From contig DMSR01000224.1 in assembly GCA_003457145.1 (NCBI GenBank), forward strand, positions 1 to 12,685: DNA of 12,685 nt, given 5' to 3'. This DNA is from Bacillus sp. (in: firmicutes). Lineage in GTDB: Bacteria; Bacillota; Bacilli; Bacillales; Cytobacillaceae. The notes beneath the pieces are model-generated. The model did not search any database. It saw only the letters and a program-made list of their open reading frames with translations, and was not told the DNA's origin. Below, piece by piece: positions 1 through 6,539 of this stretch (the stretch's first letter is position 1; each line of letters begins with the position of its first letter). The position numbers and the translations under genes were made by a program.

Positions 1-218
1 CATACGATGAAGCGAAGCTTGTTGATGACGAAGTAGAAATCGTCGTACAGGTGAATGGAAAAATCAAAGCGAAAATGATGGTTCCTGCAGGAGCTAACAG
101 AGAAACGCTAGAGCAAATCGCGATGGACGATTCTATGGTCAAAGAGCAAATCGATGGCAAGACTGTCCGCAAAGTGATTGCAGTTCCAGGAAAACTAGTC
201 AACATCGTGGCTAACTAG
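1..218 (+). CDS. leuS: Leucyl-tRNA synthetase, C-terminal end (partial)
   Basis: The reading frame is open from the window start (first complete codon at 3) to TAG at 216-218, giving the last 71 residues of a protein whose 5' part lies outside the window. The translated tail, with [11 protein letters not shown] near its start and [16 protein letters not shown] at the end, is the characteristic C-terminal domain of bacterial leucyl-tRNA synthetase (class I, charges tRNA-Leu in the cytoplasm). This small domain contacts the tRNA elbow; catalytic and editing domains are not in view. A strong terminator follows 41 bases after the stop, so leuS ends its transcription unit here. The identification rests on recognising this conserved tail and on the Bacillus-type gene order that follows. 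Confidence 0.93.
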   Translation, partial: YDEAKLVDDEVEIVVQVNGKIKAKMMVPAGANRETLEQIAMDDSMVKEQIDGKTVRKVIAVPGKLVNIVAN

Positions 219-259
219 AAAGAAATCACGCAGTGAGAATAAATCTTTCTAACTCAAAT

Positions 260-290
260 AACTCTCCCATACCCGGGAGAGTTTATTTTT
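260..290 (+). terminator. Intrinsic terminator of leuS
   Basis: A perfect 9-bp stem, AACTCTCCC (260-268) with GGGAGAGTT (275-283), closes a 6-base loop and is followed by TTTATTTTT. It ends the leuS transcript. The T run overlaps the -35 region of the next promoter. Confidence 0.92.
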
Positions 291-317
291 GCTAATGGGA
301 AAGAGTTTTTCTATAAT
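289..317 (+). promoter_or_regulatory. Sigma-A promoter for the rhodanese gene
   Basis: A perfect TATAAT (312-317) lies 17 bases downstream of TTGCTA (289-294, 4 of 6 matches to TTGACA). The predicted start near 324 leaves a leader of about 65 bases before the rhodanese gene. The -35 element starts inside the terminator T run of leuS, a compact hand-over from one unit to the next. Confidence 0.7.
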
Positions 318-392
318 AAATAGGGGAAAATAGATTAATGTAAGAACAACGGCTAACGAATTAATTTTATCTATAAAATGGAGGCATTTATG

Positions 393-704
393 ATGAATAA
401 AATTGAAACTATTTCAACTGAAGAACTTCAAAAGAAGCTAGAAGCTGGTGAAAAGCTTGAGATGATCGATGTACGTGAGCATGACGAGGTTGAGTCTGGG
501 ATGATTCCTGGGGCTAAGCATATTCCAATGGGTGAAATTCCTGATAGGCTTGATCAGCTGGATAAAGATAAGGAGTACATTTTCATCTGCCGTTCAAGCG
601 CCCGAAGCGGCAATGTTTGCCATTATTTAAACGAACAAGGCTACAAAGTCCGCAACATGGTTGGCGGCATGATGAGCTGGGGCGGAGAAACAAAACAACC
701 ATAA
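393..704 (+). CDS. ytwF: Single-domain rhodanese-like protein (YtwF family)
   Basis: A 103-residue single rhodanese domain, expected to be a cytoplasmic sulfur carrier or sulfurtransferase that takes a persulfide on its active cysteine; the physiological donor and acceptor are unknown. Visible landmarks are MIDVREHDEVESGMIPGA (residues 24-41), containing the CH2A-type rhodanese motif, and the active loop CRSSARS with Cys66, then the C-terminal VGGMMSW. Three in-frame ATGs occur at 378, 390 and 393. The first overlaps the GGAGG at 380-384, so it cannot be the start. ATG 393 has the better spacing (8 bases, against 5 for 390) and gives the usual family length. The gene has its own promoter just behind leuS. 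No clear terminator separates it from cse60, so read-through is possible. Confidence 0.88.
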   Translation: MNKIETISTEELQKKLEAGEKLEMIDVREHDEVESGMIPGAKHIPMGEIPDRLDQLDKDKEYIFICRSSARSGNVCHYLNEQGYKVRNMVGGMMSWGGETKQP

Positions 705-821
705 GCTTTTTTATCTCCAAAAATCATCTAGTCTGACGGTAATAAAGCTTCCGGATAAATCCTTATTATAAAATTCTGAATTCATGGCCAGACTGGATTT
801 AAAAAGAGAGGAAGCATAAGC

Positions 822-1007
822 TTGATCCAAGTAAGAGTGTTTGATCATGAACATGAAAAAGATCTCGAACAGGAGATGAATCGATTTCTTGAGAAGCTTG
901 ATGAAAAGAAGCTTCTGGACATTAAATACAATGTCGCAGTTTTGCCAGAGGATTTGGAAGAGGAACAGATTTACTGTTTTTCAGCAATGATTATTTACAG
1001 AGCCTGA
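822..1007 (+). CDS. cse60: Sporulation protein Cse60
   Basis: A 61-residue acidic protein (MIQVRVFDHEHEKDLE at the start, YCFSAMIIYRA at the end) matching the Cse60 family of Bacillus. In B. subtilis this is a small sigma-E-controlled, mother-cell sporulation protein of unknown biochemical function. The start is TTG at 822; a purine-rich AGAGAGGAAG (805-814) sits about 7-10 bases upstream, and there is no in-frame ATG nearby. I could not find a convincing sigma-E promoter in the 117 bases upstream, so its independent regulation is assumed from the family. The stop codon lies inside the terminator stem. The family call is firm; function is not known. Confidence 0.85.
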   Translation: MIQVRVFDHEHEKDLEQEMNRFLEKLDEKKLLDIKYNVAVLPEDLEEEQIYCFSAMIIYRA

Positions 1008-1028
1008 GTTTTCAGGCTCTGTTTTTTT
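998..1028 (+). terminator. Intrinsic terminator of cse60
   Basis: A 10-bp stem, CAGAGCCTGA (998-1007) with TCAGGCTCTG (1012-1021), has a GTTT loop and a following run of seven T. The left arm contains the cse60 stop codon. Confidence 0.93.
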
Positions 1029-1088
1029 GTTGAGGCACCATACTAAAGCTTTGCCTCTTTGTTTGGAGCTTTTAATACGGCTTCCACT

Positions 1089-1112
1089 TGGTTGTTTGGC
1101 GTCAAACAACCA
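1089..1112. other. Perfect 10-bp hairpin behind ytfP
   Basis: TGGTTGTTTG (1089-1098) pairs perfectly with CAAACAACCA (1103-1112) around a 4-base loop. It lies 29 bases beyond the stop of the minus-strand ytfP gene. No T run follows on either strand, so it is not a canonical intrinsic terminator. It may end or protect the 3' end of the ytfP transcript. Confidence 0.5.
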
Positions 1113-1140
1113 TGACTGTCAAAGCAGCCTATTGTTAAAA

Positions 1141-2406
1141 TCAGCTAAGAGCATATTGTGCTGCGTTCATACCGGCTAACCGGCCGGTAACTAATGCAGA
1201 TGTAATATTATATCCTCCTGTATAACCGTGGATATCCAAGATTTCACCGCAAAAAAATAATCCATCTGCTTTTTTGGAAGCCATTGTCTGCGGCTCGACT
1301 TCTTTTACGGAAACTCCTCCTCCGGTTACAAAGGCCTTATCAAGTGGCAGGGTGCCGTTCACTTTGAACTCAAATTGTTTGACCGATTTGGCAAAGCTTC
1401 TTATTTTTTCATGGCCTAGCTGGCCGCCCTGCATGGCTGGGTCGACGTCATTTCGTTCCAGCAGAAAAAGTAAGTATCGTTCAGGCAGCAGCCCTTTCAG
1501 TAAATTCTTCACGGCTTTTTTCGGCTCTGCCTTGATCAGCTTCTGGATTTCCTGGAACAACTCTTCTTCTTTCAGATCGGGAAGTGCGTCCAAAGACATG
1601 ACTACTTCCTTAAGGTTCCATTTTTGCATGGCTTTGACAACGAATTGGCTGCAGCGCAAAACGGCCGGACCGCTGATGCCAAAGTGGGTGAAAATCATAT
1701 CCATTTTGTGTGTGATCAGCGCTTTCCCTTTTGGATTCAAAACACTTAGGCCCACGCCCCTTAAAGAAAGACCCTGAAGGACACTTTCCTTTATAAAAGG
1801 TTCATTTGAAGTGACCGGAACTTCAGTCGGAAACAGTCCGGTGATTGTGTGGCCAGCTTTCTCAGCCCATGCGTAACCATCTCCGGTGGAGCCAGTGTGC
1901 GGTACGGACTTTCCGCCAACAGCAATGATGATGCTGTCTGTATAGATCATTTCGCCGTTCTTCAATTTTACTGCCTCTGCTTTCCCATCACGGTAATAAA
2001 CGTCCGCGGCAGGGCTGTTAGTCTTGATTTCGACCTTTAGCTCTTTAAGCTTTGCAAGGAGGGCATCAACAACCGATTGTGCCTTATCTGTCACCGGGAA
2101 CATTCGCCCGTGATCTTCTTCTTTAAGCTCGATTCCCAACCCTTCGAAAAAGGAAATGATATCTTCATTGCTGAAAATAGAGAGGGCACTGTATAGAAAT
2201 CGGCCATTTCCGGGTATATGTTTAATGAGTTCTTCAACAGGCAGGCGATTTGTCACATTACAGCGTCCGCCGCCGGAGATTGCCAGCTTTCGGCCAAGCT
2301 TATCCCCTTTATCAATCAGCAATACTTTCGCACCCTGTTCGCCAGCAGCAATTGCAGCCATTAATCCTGACGGCCCGCCGCCAAGCACGATTACATCGTA
2401 TTTCAT
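1141..2406 (-). CDS. ytfP: FAD-dependent oxidoreductase of the HI0933/BaiN family (YtfP)
   Basis: A 421-residue flavoprotein. The N-terminus has the dinucleotide-binding motif GGGPSG (residues 9-14), followed by an acidic residue at the end of the second strand (LLIDKG). GGGRCNVTN (45-53) is the signature of the HI0933-like family (COG2081; often labelled 'aminoacetone oxidase family' or BaiN-like). The C-terminal part carries TGGGVSV and the FAD-contacting stretch [18 protein letters not shown]. The natural substrate of this family in Bacillus is not established. The ATG at 2406 is preceded by an in-frame TGA and only a weak ribosome binding site (GATGGTG), suggesting modest expression. The gene stands alone on the minus strand, divergent from ytgP, with length typical of the family. 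Confidence 0.9.
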   Translation of the reverse strand: MKYDVIVLGGGPSGLMAAIAAGEQGAKVLLIDKGDKLGRKLAISGGGRCNVTNRLPVEELIKHIPGNGRFLYSALSIFSNEDIISFFEGLGIELKEEDHGRMFPVTDKAQSVVDALLAKLKELKVEIKTNSPAADVYYRDGKAEAVKLKNGEMIYTDSIIIAVGGKSVPHTGSTGDGYAWAEKAGHTITGLFPTEVPVTSNEPFIKESVLQGLSLRGVGLSVLNPKGKALITHKMDMIFTHFGISGPAVLRCSQFVVKAMQKWNLKEVVMSLDALPDLKEEELFQEIQKLIKAEPKKAVKNLLKGLLPERYLLFLLERNDVDPAMQGGQLGHEKIRSFAKSVKQFEFKVNGTLPLDKAFVTGGGVSVKEVEPQTMASKKADGLFFCGEILDIHGYTGGYNITSALVTGRLAGMNAAQYALS

Positions 2407-2421
2407 TTTTTCACCATCTTT

Positions 2422-2640
2422 TCATTTCACTTTTTTCCTGATGCTACTTTGCACTTTTCTAATTATAATGCATCTCTTCTTTAAAAACATTGCCTGAAAA
2501 ACATATATCCAAACGGGAATACTCCAGCCATCTTGATTAATTGATAGACACCAAAACATGACCGCAAAACTGGAAGTCAGGAAAAAAGAAGAGTAAACTA
2601 GGGAATGCAGGCAAATTCTGCATTCATTGATAATTATCAT
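2422..2640 (-). CDS. Possible small membrane protein (doubtful)
   Basis: A 72-codon reading frame ends 15 bases before the ytfP start on the same strand. It would encode a hydrophobic protein with two possible membrane segments (about residues 13-33 and 40-53), the WSIPVWIYVFQ stretch, three tryptophans and a basic C-terminus. A GGGAG lies only 3 bases before the ATG, closer than normal. I recognise no family. T-rich intergenic DNA readily gives hydrophobic frames by chance, so this may be spurious. In its favour are the tandem position before ytfP, which has a weak ribosome site of its own, and the lack of any other gene here. Confidence 0.2.
   Translation of the reverse strand: MIIINECRICLHSLVYSSFFLTSSFAVMFWCLSINQDGWSIPVWIYVFQAMFLKKRCIIIRKVQSSIRKKVK
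2462..2467 (-). promoter_or_regulatory. Candidate -10 element for ytfP
   Basis: Read on the minus strand, positions 2467-2462 give a perfect TATAAT, about 56 bases upstream of the ytfP start. No good -35 match is present at 16-18 bases, so this is a weak call. Confidence 0.35.
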
Positions 2641-2667
2641 AGTCTCCCAATGTGATTATGGTAAAAT
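2628..2667 (+). promoter_or_regulatory. ytgP promoter with overlapping palindrome
   Basis: An extended -10, TG-G-TAAAAT (2659-2667), lies 49 bases before the ytgP start. Its -35 region is poor. Immediately upstream is a perfect 12-bp palindrome, TGATAATTATCA (2628-2639), roughly -46 to -35 relative to the predicted start. The weak -35 plus adjacent palindrome would suit control by a dimeric regulator. The palindrome resembles a Fur-type box but lacks the central bases of the 7-1-7 consensus. Confidence 0.45.
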
Positions 2668-2716
2668 ACAATTTTGTAATCTGTTTTTATTTTATAGATT
2701 GAAAAGTAGGGATATT

Positions 2717-4342
2717 ATGTCATCAAAGCTTTTAAGAGGGACGTTTATACTGACGCTTGGAACGATTATTTCGAAAGTGCTTGGGTTATTCTATGTCATT
2801 CCCTTCTATGCGATCGTTAAAGATCACGGGACTGCATTGTACTCGTTTTCATATATTCCATATACTATTTTCATTAGTATTGCTACGGCCGGCGTTCCGC
2901 TCGCCGTTTCCAAATTCATTGCAAAATATAATGCCCTTGGGGAATATGCGGTAGGAAGGAAACTGTTTAAGTCCGGAATTGCAGTTATGCTTGCTACGGG
3001 TATTCTTTCTTTCTTGGTCATGTACTTTACTGCGCCTTCACTGGCAGAACTAGCAATCAGTACTGGAGGAGAAGATATTGTAGTTACTGCTGCTGAGGCT
3101 ACGACTGTCATCCGGGCAGTCAGCTTCGCACTTATTGTCGTACCTTTCATGAGCTTGATCCGCGGATTTTTCCAGGGACATCAATCCATGGGTCCTTCGG
3201 CTGTATCCCAGGTAGTTGAGCAAATTGTCCGGATTAGCTTCTTGCTTGCAGGTGCATTCATCGTCCTCAATATACTGGATGGCAGCATTGTCACTGCAGT
3301 AAGTTTCGCAACATTTGCGGCGTTCATTGGTGCATTGGGCGGTCTTGGAGTTCTGGGATGGTACTGGGTCAAACGGAAGCCTCATCTCGACGATTTATTG
3401 AAGGAAGATAAAGGAACTATTGATATATCCCTGAAGGATATTTACAAGGAAATTTTACTTTATGCGGCACCTTTTGTTTTTGTCGGAATTGCAAACCCTT
3501 TGTTCCAGTTCATTGATATGATTACATTTTCGAGAACGATGACGTCTATCGGTTTTACAGGGAATGAGGCTAATGCAGCATTTTCAGTCCTGAACTTCCA
3601 GACTCATAAGCTTGTGATCATTCCTGTGTCTCTGGCAATGGCATTCTCATTGACTTTAGTTCCGAGTATTACCAAGTCATTTGTGGAAAATGACAGAAAA
3701 GGCATGAGGAGACAGCTTGATCAGACCTTCCAGGTATTGTTGTACCTGACTGTTCCTGCTGCTGTAGGATTATCATTGTTGGCGGAGCCAATGTTCACTG
3801 TCTTCTATACGCACAACGATCTTGGTACCGAGGTTTTAAGAACCTATGCACCAGTAGCCATCTTATTCGCTCTCTATTCTGTAACCGCAGCAATCCTCCA
3901 GGGGATTAATGAGCAGCGTTTCACAATTTTAAGTTTGCTGACTGGCTTATTGGTCAAGCTAAGCTTGAATATACCTCTGATCAAGTTGTTAGGGACTCAG
4001 GGGGCAGTTCTTTCGACAGCTCTTGGGTACACGGTTGCTATTATAATAAATTTCATTGTCATCAAGAAGTTCGCTAGATATCCAATGGGCTTCGTGACAA
4101 GAAGGGTTATGCTTATACTGGTTTTTTCTGGGCTTATGGCCGGTGTAACGATGGCGTTCTATGAAGTGCTTGTCCAGTTTTTGTCGCCAGCTTCAAAGTT
4201 CCAGTCAATCGTGATCATTGCGATTTCAGCGATACTGGGAGCTGCAGTTTACTTTTACTTGGGTTTCAGGACAAAATTGGTAGACAGGCTTTTCGGAGAA
4301 CGAGTCACTAAGCTAAAACGGAAATTGAGGCTGCCGGTTTAA
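2717..4342 (+). CDS. ytgP: MurJ-type lipid II flippase (YtgP)
   Basis: A 541-residue polytopic membrane protein of the MOP exporter superfamily, MurJ/MVF branch. In B. subtilis YtgP is the MurJ orthologue that flips lipid II across the cytoplasmic membrane for peptidoglycan synthesis. The sequence shows many hydrophobic segments from residue 8 onward, the conserved N-terminal LRGTFILTLGTIISKVLG, and the family's loop around residues 149-169 with RGFFQGHQSMGPSAVSQ. Length is close to other Bacillus homologues, and no frameshift is seen. ATG 2717 is preferred to ATG 2627 because AGTAGGG lies just ahead of it and the extra 30 residues are not family-like; the predicted promoter also starts after 2627. 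It is monocistronic, ended by a strong terminator. Confidence 0.92.
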   Translation: MSSKLLRGTFILTLGTIISKVLGLFYVIPFYAIVKDHGTALYSFSYIPYTIFISIATAGVPLAVSKFIAKYNALGEYAVGRKLFKSGIAVMLATGILSFLVMYFTAPSLAELAISTGGEDIVVTAAEATTVIRAVSFALIVVPFMSLIRGFFQGHQSMGPSAVSQVVEQIVRISFLLAGAFIVLNILDGSIVTAVSFATFAAFIGALGGLGVLGWYWVKRKPHLDDLLKEDKGTIDISLKDIYKEILLYAAPFVFVGIANPLFQFIDMITFSRTMTSIGFTGNEANAAFSVLNFQTHKLVIIPVSLAMAFSLTLVPSITKSFVENDRKGMRRQLDQTFQVLLYLTVPAAVGLSLLAEPMFTVFYTHNDLGTEVLRTYAPVAILFALYSVTAAILQGINEQRFTILSLLTGLLVKLSLNIPLIKLLGTQGAVLSTALGYTVAIIINFIVIKKFARYPMGFVTRRVMLILVFSGLMAGVTMAFYEVLVQFLSPASKFQSIVIIAISAILGAAVYFYLGFRTKLVDRLFGERVTKLKRKLRLPV

Positions 4343-4346
4343 TAGG

Positions 4347-4379
4347 AAAATGGCCTTCTGGTATGAAGGCCATTTTTTT
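4347..4379. terminator. Terminator between ytgP and the convergent gene
   Basis: A 12-bp stem, AAAATGGCCTTC (4347-4358) with GAAGGCCATTTT (4365-4376), has a 6-base loop and seven T in total. On the plus strand it terminates ytgP. On the minus strand it has a shorter T tail and can also serve the convergent GGGYP gene. Confidence 0.93.
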
Positions 4380-4389
4380 AGCAGATATT

Positions 4390-4683
4390 CTAATAGTAAA
4401 CCTGCTGGTCGTTGTCGCGGATATTCAGGCGTCGTTCAAGCCTGTCGACTCTGCGGTCAAGTCGGTCTAGCTGGTTGTTCAGTCTTTGGACTTGTCGCTC
4501 GAGCCTGTCGAGCCTTCGGTCAAATTGGCCTCCCCCGCCCGGATATCCATCGCCCGGATATCCACCGCCTGGATAACCCCCGCCTGGAAATCCTCCGTCA
4601 GGATAACCCCCGCCAGGGTAGCCTCCGCCTGGCAGTCCAGGAATCGGGATGTACAAGCCTTGTCCTTGCTGACGATATGTCAT
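4390..4683 (-). CDS. Small GGGYP-repeat, coiled-coil protein of unknown function
   Basis: A 97-residue protein with no family I can name. Residues 1-18 form a short polar/hydrophobic head (MTYRQQGQGLYIPIPGLP). Residues 19-52 are six pentapeptides of GGGYP type (GGGYP, GGGYP, DGGFP, GGGYP, GGGYP, GDGYP) plus GGGG. Residues 54-88 form an uninterrupted coiled coil: positions a are L58, V65, L72, V79, L86 and positions d are L61, L68, L75, L82, flanked by Arg/Asp/Glu. The tail ends in QQVYY. There is no signal peptide or membrane segment. ATG 4683 is chosen because AGAGGAG (4693-4699) is 9 bases away, whereas it abuts ATG 4692. Gly/Tyr/Pro-rich composition and a candidate sporulation promoter suggest a spore-coat or surface assembly protein; this is inference. 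Confidence 0.75.
   Translation of the reverse strand: MTYRQQGQGLYIPIPGLPGGGYPGGGYPDGGFPGGGYPGGGYPGDGYPGGGGQFDRRLDRLERQVQRLNNQLDRLDRRVDRLERRLNIRDNDQQVYY
4528..4629 (-). repeat. 15-bp tandem repeats encoding GGGYP
   Basis: Six imperfect 15-base units plus a Gly-only tail encode the pentapeptide array of the small protein. Units differ at single bases (giving DGGFP and GDGYP), so repeat number could change by slippage between strains. Confidence 0.8.
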
Positions 4684-4722
4684 TATGGTCATCTCCTCTT
4701 TTTCTAATGTAAAGCATGATAT

Positions 4723-4731
4723 TAGTCTATG
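4723..4731 (-). promoter_or_regulatory. Candidate sporulation -10 element (sigma-K/sigma-E type)
   Basis: On the minus strand CATAGACTA (4731-4723) fits the sigma-K -10 pattern CATANNNTA and matches the sigma-E -10 except for one base. It lies about 40 bases before the start of the GGGYP gene, leaving a leader with the ribosome site in the right place. A good -35 for either factor was not found, so the call is tentative. Confidence 0.35.
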
Positions 4732-4785
4732 TAGAAATTAAGAATTGGAATAGGCAGAAGCCTACAGACACACAGGAGGTTCGCA

Positions 4786-5502
4786 ATGAGAATTGATAAA
4801 GTGCTCTCAAACCTGGGTTATGGAAGCAGGAAAGATGTAAAAAAGCTTTTGAAGGATGGCGCTGTAAAAGTGAATGGTGTCGTCGTCAAGGATGCAAAAC
4901 AGCACGTCGACCCAGAGAAGGATACCTTGACATTGAGTGGAGTGGAAATTCAGTACAGAGAATTTATTTACTTAATGATGAATAAGCCCCCAGGGGTCAT
5001 TTCTGCAACAGAGGACAATCGAGATGAAACGGTGATTGATTTGCTTGAAGTGGATGATCAGGTCTTTGAGCCCTTTCCAGTCGGCAGACTTGATAAGGAC
5101 ACGGAGGGTCTCTTGCTCATCACCAACGATGGCCAGCTGTCCCACAGGCTTCTTTCCCCCAAAAAGCATGTTCCTAAAACTTATTTTGCTGTGATTGATG
5201 GTGAAGTGACCGATGAGGATATCGTTTTATTTAAAAACGGTGTCACGCTTGATGATGGCTATGAAACAAAACCAGGAGAGCTTGTCATTTTAAAATCTGG
5301 TCTGACATCGGATATAGAATTGACGATCACCGAAGGGAAATTCCATCAGGTAAAGCGGATGTTCCAGGCGGTTGGTAAAAGAGTAATTTATTTGAAGAGA
5401 CTATCCATGGGCCCGCTGGAGCTTGATGAAACACTCGAGCTTGGGGAATACAGAGAGCTTACTGATGAGGAATTGGAAATGTTGATGTCATATGAAGGAT
5501 AA
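4786..5502 (+). CDS. ytzG: 16S rRNA pseudouridine synthase, RsuA family (YtzG)
   Basis: A 238-residue enzyme of the RsuA/RluB/E/F family, expected to isomerise one uridine in the small-subunit rRNA (U516 in E. coli numbering) during ribosome assembly. The N-terminal S4 RNA-binding domain spans about residues 1-45 (MRIDKVLSNLGYGSRKDVKK, then KVNGVVV). The catalytic domain follows, with YLMMNKPPGVIS (62-73) and the active-site motif GRLDKDTEGLLL, Asp103 being the nucleophile. FHQVKRMF near residue 186 is another family hallmark. An AGGAGG (4774-4779) sits 6 bases before the ATG. The assignment to 16S rather than 23S rRNA rests on length and on synteny with Bacillus ytzG. The gene ends directly against a repeat-like element. 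Confidence 0.92.
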   Translation: MRIDKVLSNLGYGSRKDVKKLLKDGAVKVNGVVVKDAKQHVDPEKDTLTLSGVEIQYREFIYLMMNKPPGVISATEDNRDETVIDLLEVDDQVFEPFPVGRLDKDTEGLLLITNDGQLSHRLLSPKKHVPKTYFAVIDGEVTDEDIVLFKNGVTLDDGYETKPGELVILKSGLTSDIELTITEGKFHQVKRMFQAVGKRVIYLKRLSMGPLELDETLELGEYRELTDEELEMLMSYEG

Positions 5503-5503
5503 A

Positions 5504-5684
5504 AAGGGCTGTGTTCACATTGTTCGTTGCTTTTTGCCCCGTTTTTAAAGCCGCATCTTTAATTGGTATCGGAGCTCTTTTCGAGGAGCTTTGAAAACTG
5601 AGAATGCAGCAAAATTCGTAAAAAATCCAGAAGCCGATTTTTACTTTCGGTTGAGATAGCAACAAAGCTTACGAAAAGAGCCTT
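5504..5684. repeat. 181-base repeat-like element with imperfect terminal inverted repeats
   Basis: A non-coding block begins one base after the ytzG stop and ends at the next terminator. Its ends are imperfect inverted repeats: the left end begins AAGGGCTGTGTTC and ends GTTGCT (5504-5531); the right end, read on the minus strand, begins AAGGCTCTTTTCG and ends GTTGCT (5684-5658). An internal GCTCTTTTCG (5574-5583) is also the exact inverse of CGAAAAGAGC (5672-5681). It has no transposase and resembles a miniature inverted-repeat element. I believe similar blocks are dispersed in Bacillaceae genomes, but no second copy lies in this window, so repeat status is unproven. Confidence 0.5.
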
Positions 5685-5727
5685 AAAAAAAGAAATCGCC
5701 GGAATTAATCAGGCGATTTCTTTTTTT
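5685..5727. terminator. Bidirectional terminator between ytzG and ytzE
   Basis: A 16-bp stem combines GAAATCGCC (5692-5700) and GGCGATTTC (5712-5720) with seven A on the left and seven T on the right, around an 11-base loop. The A and T flanks make it efficient in both directions. It ends the ytzG transcript past the repeat-like element and the convergent ytzE transcript. Confidence 0.93.
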
Positions 5728-5769
5728 AAATATAAGAAACTTCTCTATGAGGTACTTACACTTTTCAAT

Positions 5770-5991
5770 CTATGATGACATTTTTACTTTTTTCTGGGTC
5801 GTTGTCCACTTACCTCGGCTAGGACTTTTCACTAAGTCATTATAAGCCAGGACATTCAAATCCCTCTGGATGGTCCGAGGTGTAATTCCGAATTCCTCTA
5901 CAAGATCTTGAGTTGTGACAGTACCATTCTGACATATGAACATGTAGATGGACTTGATGCGGTTTATCATCCGGTTAGTCGAAGGTTTCAA
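5770..5991 (-). CDS. ytzE: Small DeoR-type HTH regulator (YtzE family)
   Basis: A 73-residue DNA-binding protein made of a single winged helix-turn-helix of the DeoR/HTH_11 type: TTQDLVEEFGITPRTIQRDL covers residues 26-45, followed by NDLVKSPSRGKW, the wing. The sugar-phosphate-binding domain of classical DeoR proteins is absent; this is the normal size for the YtzE family. The start is TTG at 5991, supported by AGGGAG (5999-6004) with 7 bases of spacing; the next in-frame ATG (5970) would cut the conserved head. Target genes are unknown. It is flanked on one side by a shared terminator and on the other by a long gene-free region that could hold its own operator. Confidence 0.85.
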   Translation of the reverse strand: MKPSTNRMINRIKSIYMFICQNGTVTTQDLVEEFGITPRTIQRDLNVLAYNDLVKSPSRGKWTTTQKKVKMSS

Positions 5992-6419
5992 ACAACCACT
6001 CCCTATCCTTTTTTAAACCCCTTGTCATATTCCTGCAACCGACAGCTGATTGAAGACGAATCCCCAAGTATGTAGTTTTCTTCTTTCCAGACAGCCCCTT
6101 TTGCGTCCATTTTAAAAGGTACTTATTAGAGGTCTTACCTTTTCGACTATTTTAACCCTTAATAAAATAAAATTCCAGATAATTCACTAATTTTAACAAA
6201 AATATAATAAAAAATCAGAATAATCACGCAGGAATCTATGCGCCTGCCACTACCATCAACATGTTTTTAAAAATCAAATTACGTGAAGTATAAACTCTTT
6301 TTTTGCCTTTGTTTCCTTATATCAACATAGCAATTTAGGTCCTAGCTAAATAATTAAGTACCTCCCCCTCCTAATATCTATACTTAACAATATGGTTTTA
6401 AACAGGTTAAATATGCCAT

Positions 6420-6449
6420 TTGTTAGAAAATTAAGAAAAAAAATATTAT
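6420..6449 (+). promoter_or_regulatory. Candidate sigma-A promoter for pepV-dat
   Basis: TTGTTA (6420-6425) and TATTAT (6444-6449) are separated by 18 bases, 4 of 6 and 5 of 6 matches to consensus. Transcription from here would give a leader of about 150 bases that includes the short frame and the hairpin before pepV. Other weak matches exist nearby, for example TACAAT at 6516. Confidence 0.35.
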
Positions 6450-6539
6450 TATTTTCCGCTCATCTTACAAAAAAATTCGGATTATCAAAAGGAGATATAG
6501 AGGGGGAAGATGAGGTACAATAAGAATACGGTTTCTGCT

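Noticed and set aside
1032..1061. Second weak terminator GAGGCA/TGCCTC after cse60
   Set aside because: Six base pairs with a 14-base loop, directly behind a much stronger terminator; of doubtful function.
1274..1777. Plus-strand frame of 167 codons opposite ytfP
   Set aside because: It lies wholly within the well-supported ytfP gene; its composition is typical of antisense translation and it resembles no family.
2627..2716. A 30-residue N-terminal extension of YtgP starting at ATG 2627
   Set aside because: It would begin upstream of the extended -10 promoter and encodes nothing typical of MurJ proteins.
4350..4712. Plus-strand frame of 120 codons opposite the GGGYP gene
   Set aside because: It is the antisense of the pentapeptide repeats and coiled coil, has no ribosome site and overlaps the ytgP terminator.
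4751..4764. Small hairpin TAGGC-AGAA-GCCTA before ytzG
   Set aside because: Only a 5-bp stem, with no T run and no known element; likely chance.
5459..5665. Minus-strand frame of 68 codons inside the 181-base element
   Set aside because: It runs into the end of ytzG on the opposite strand and lacks a ribosome site; it is explained by the non-coding repeat-like element.
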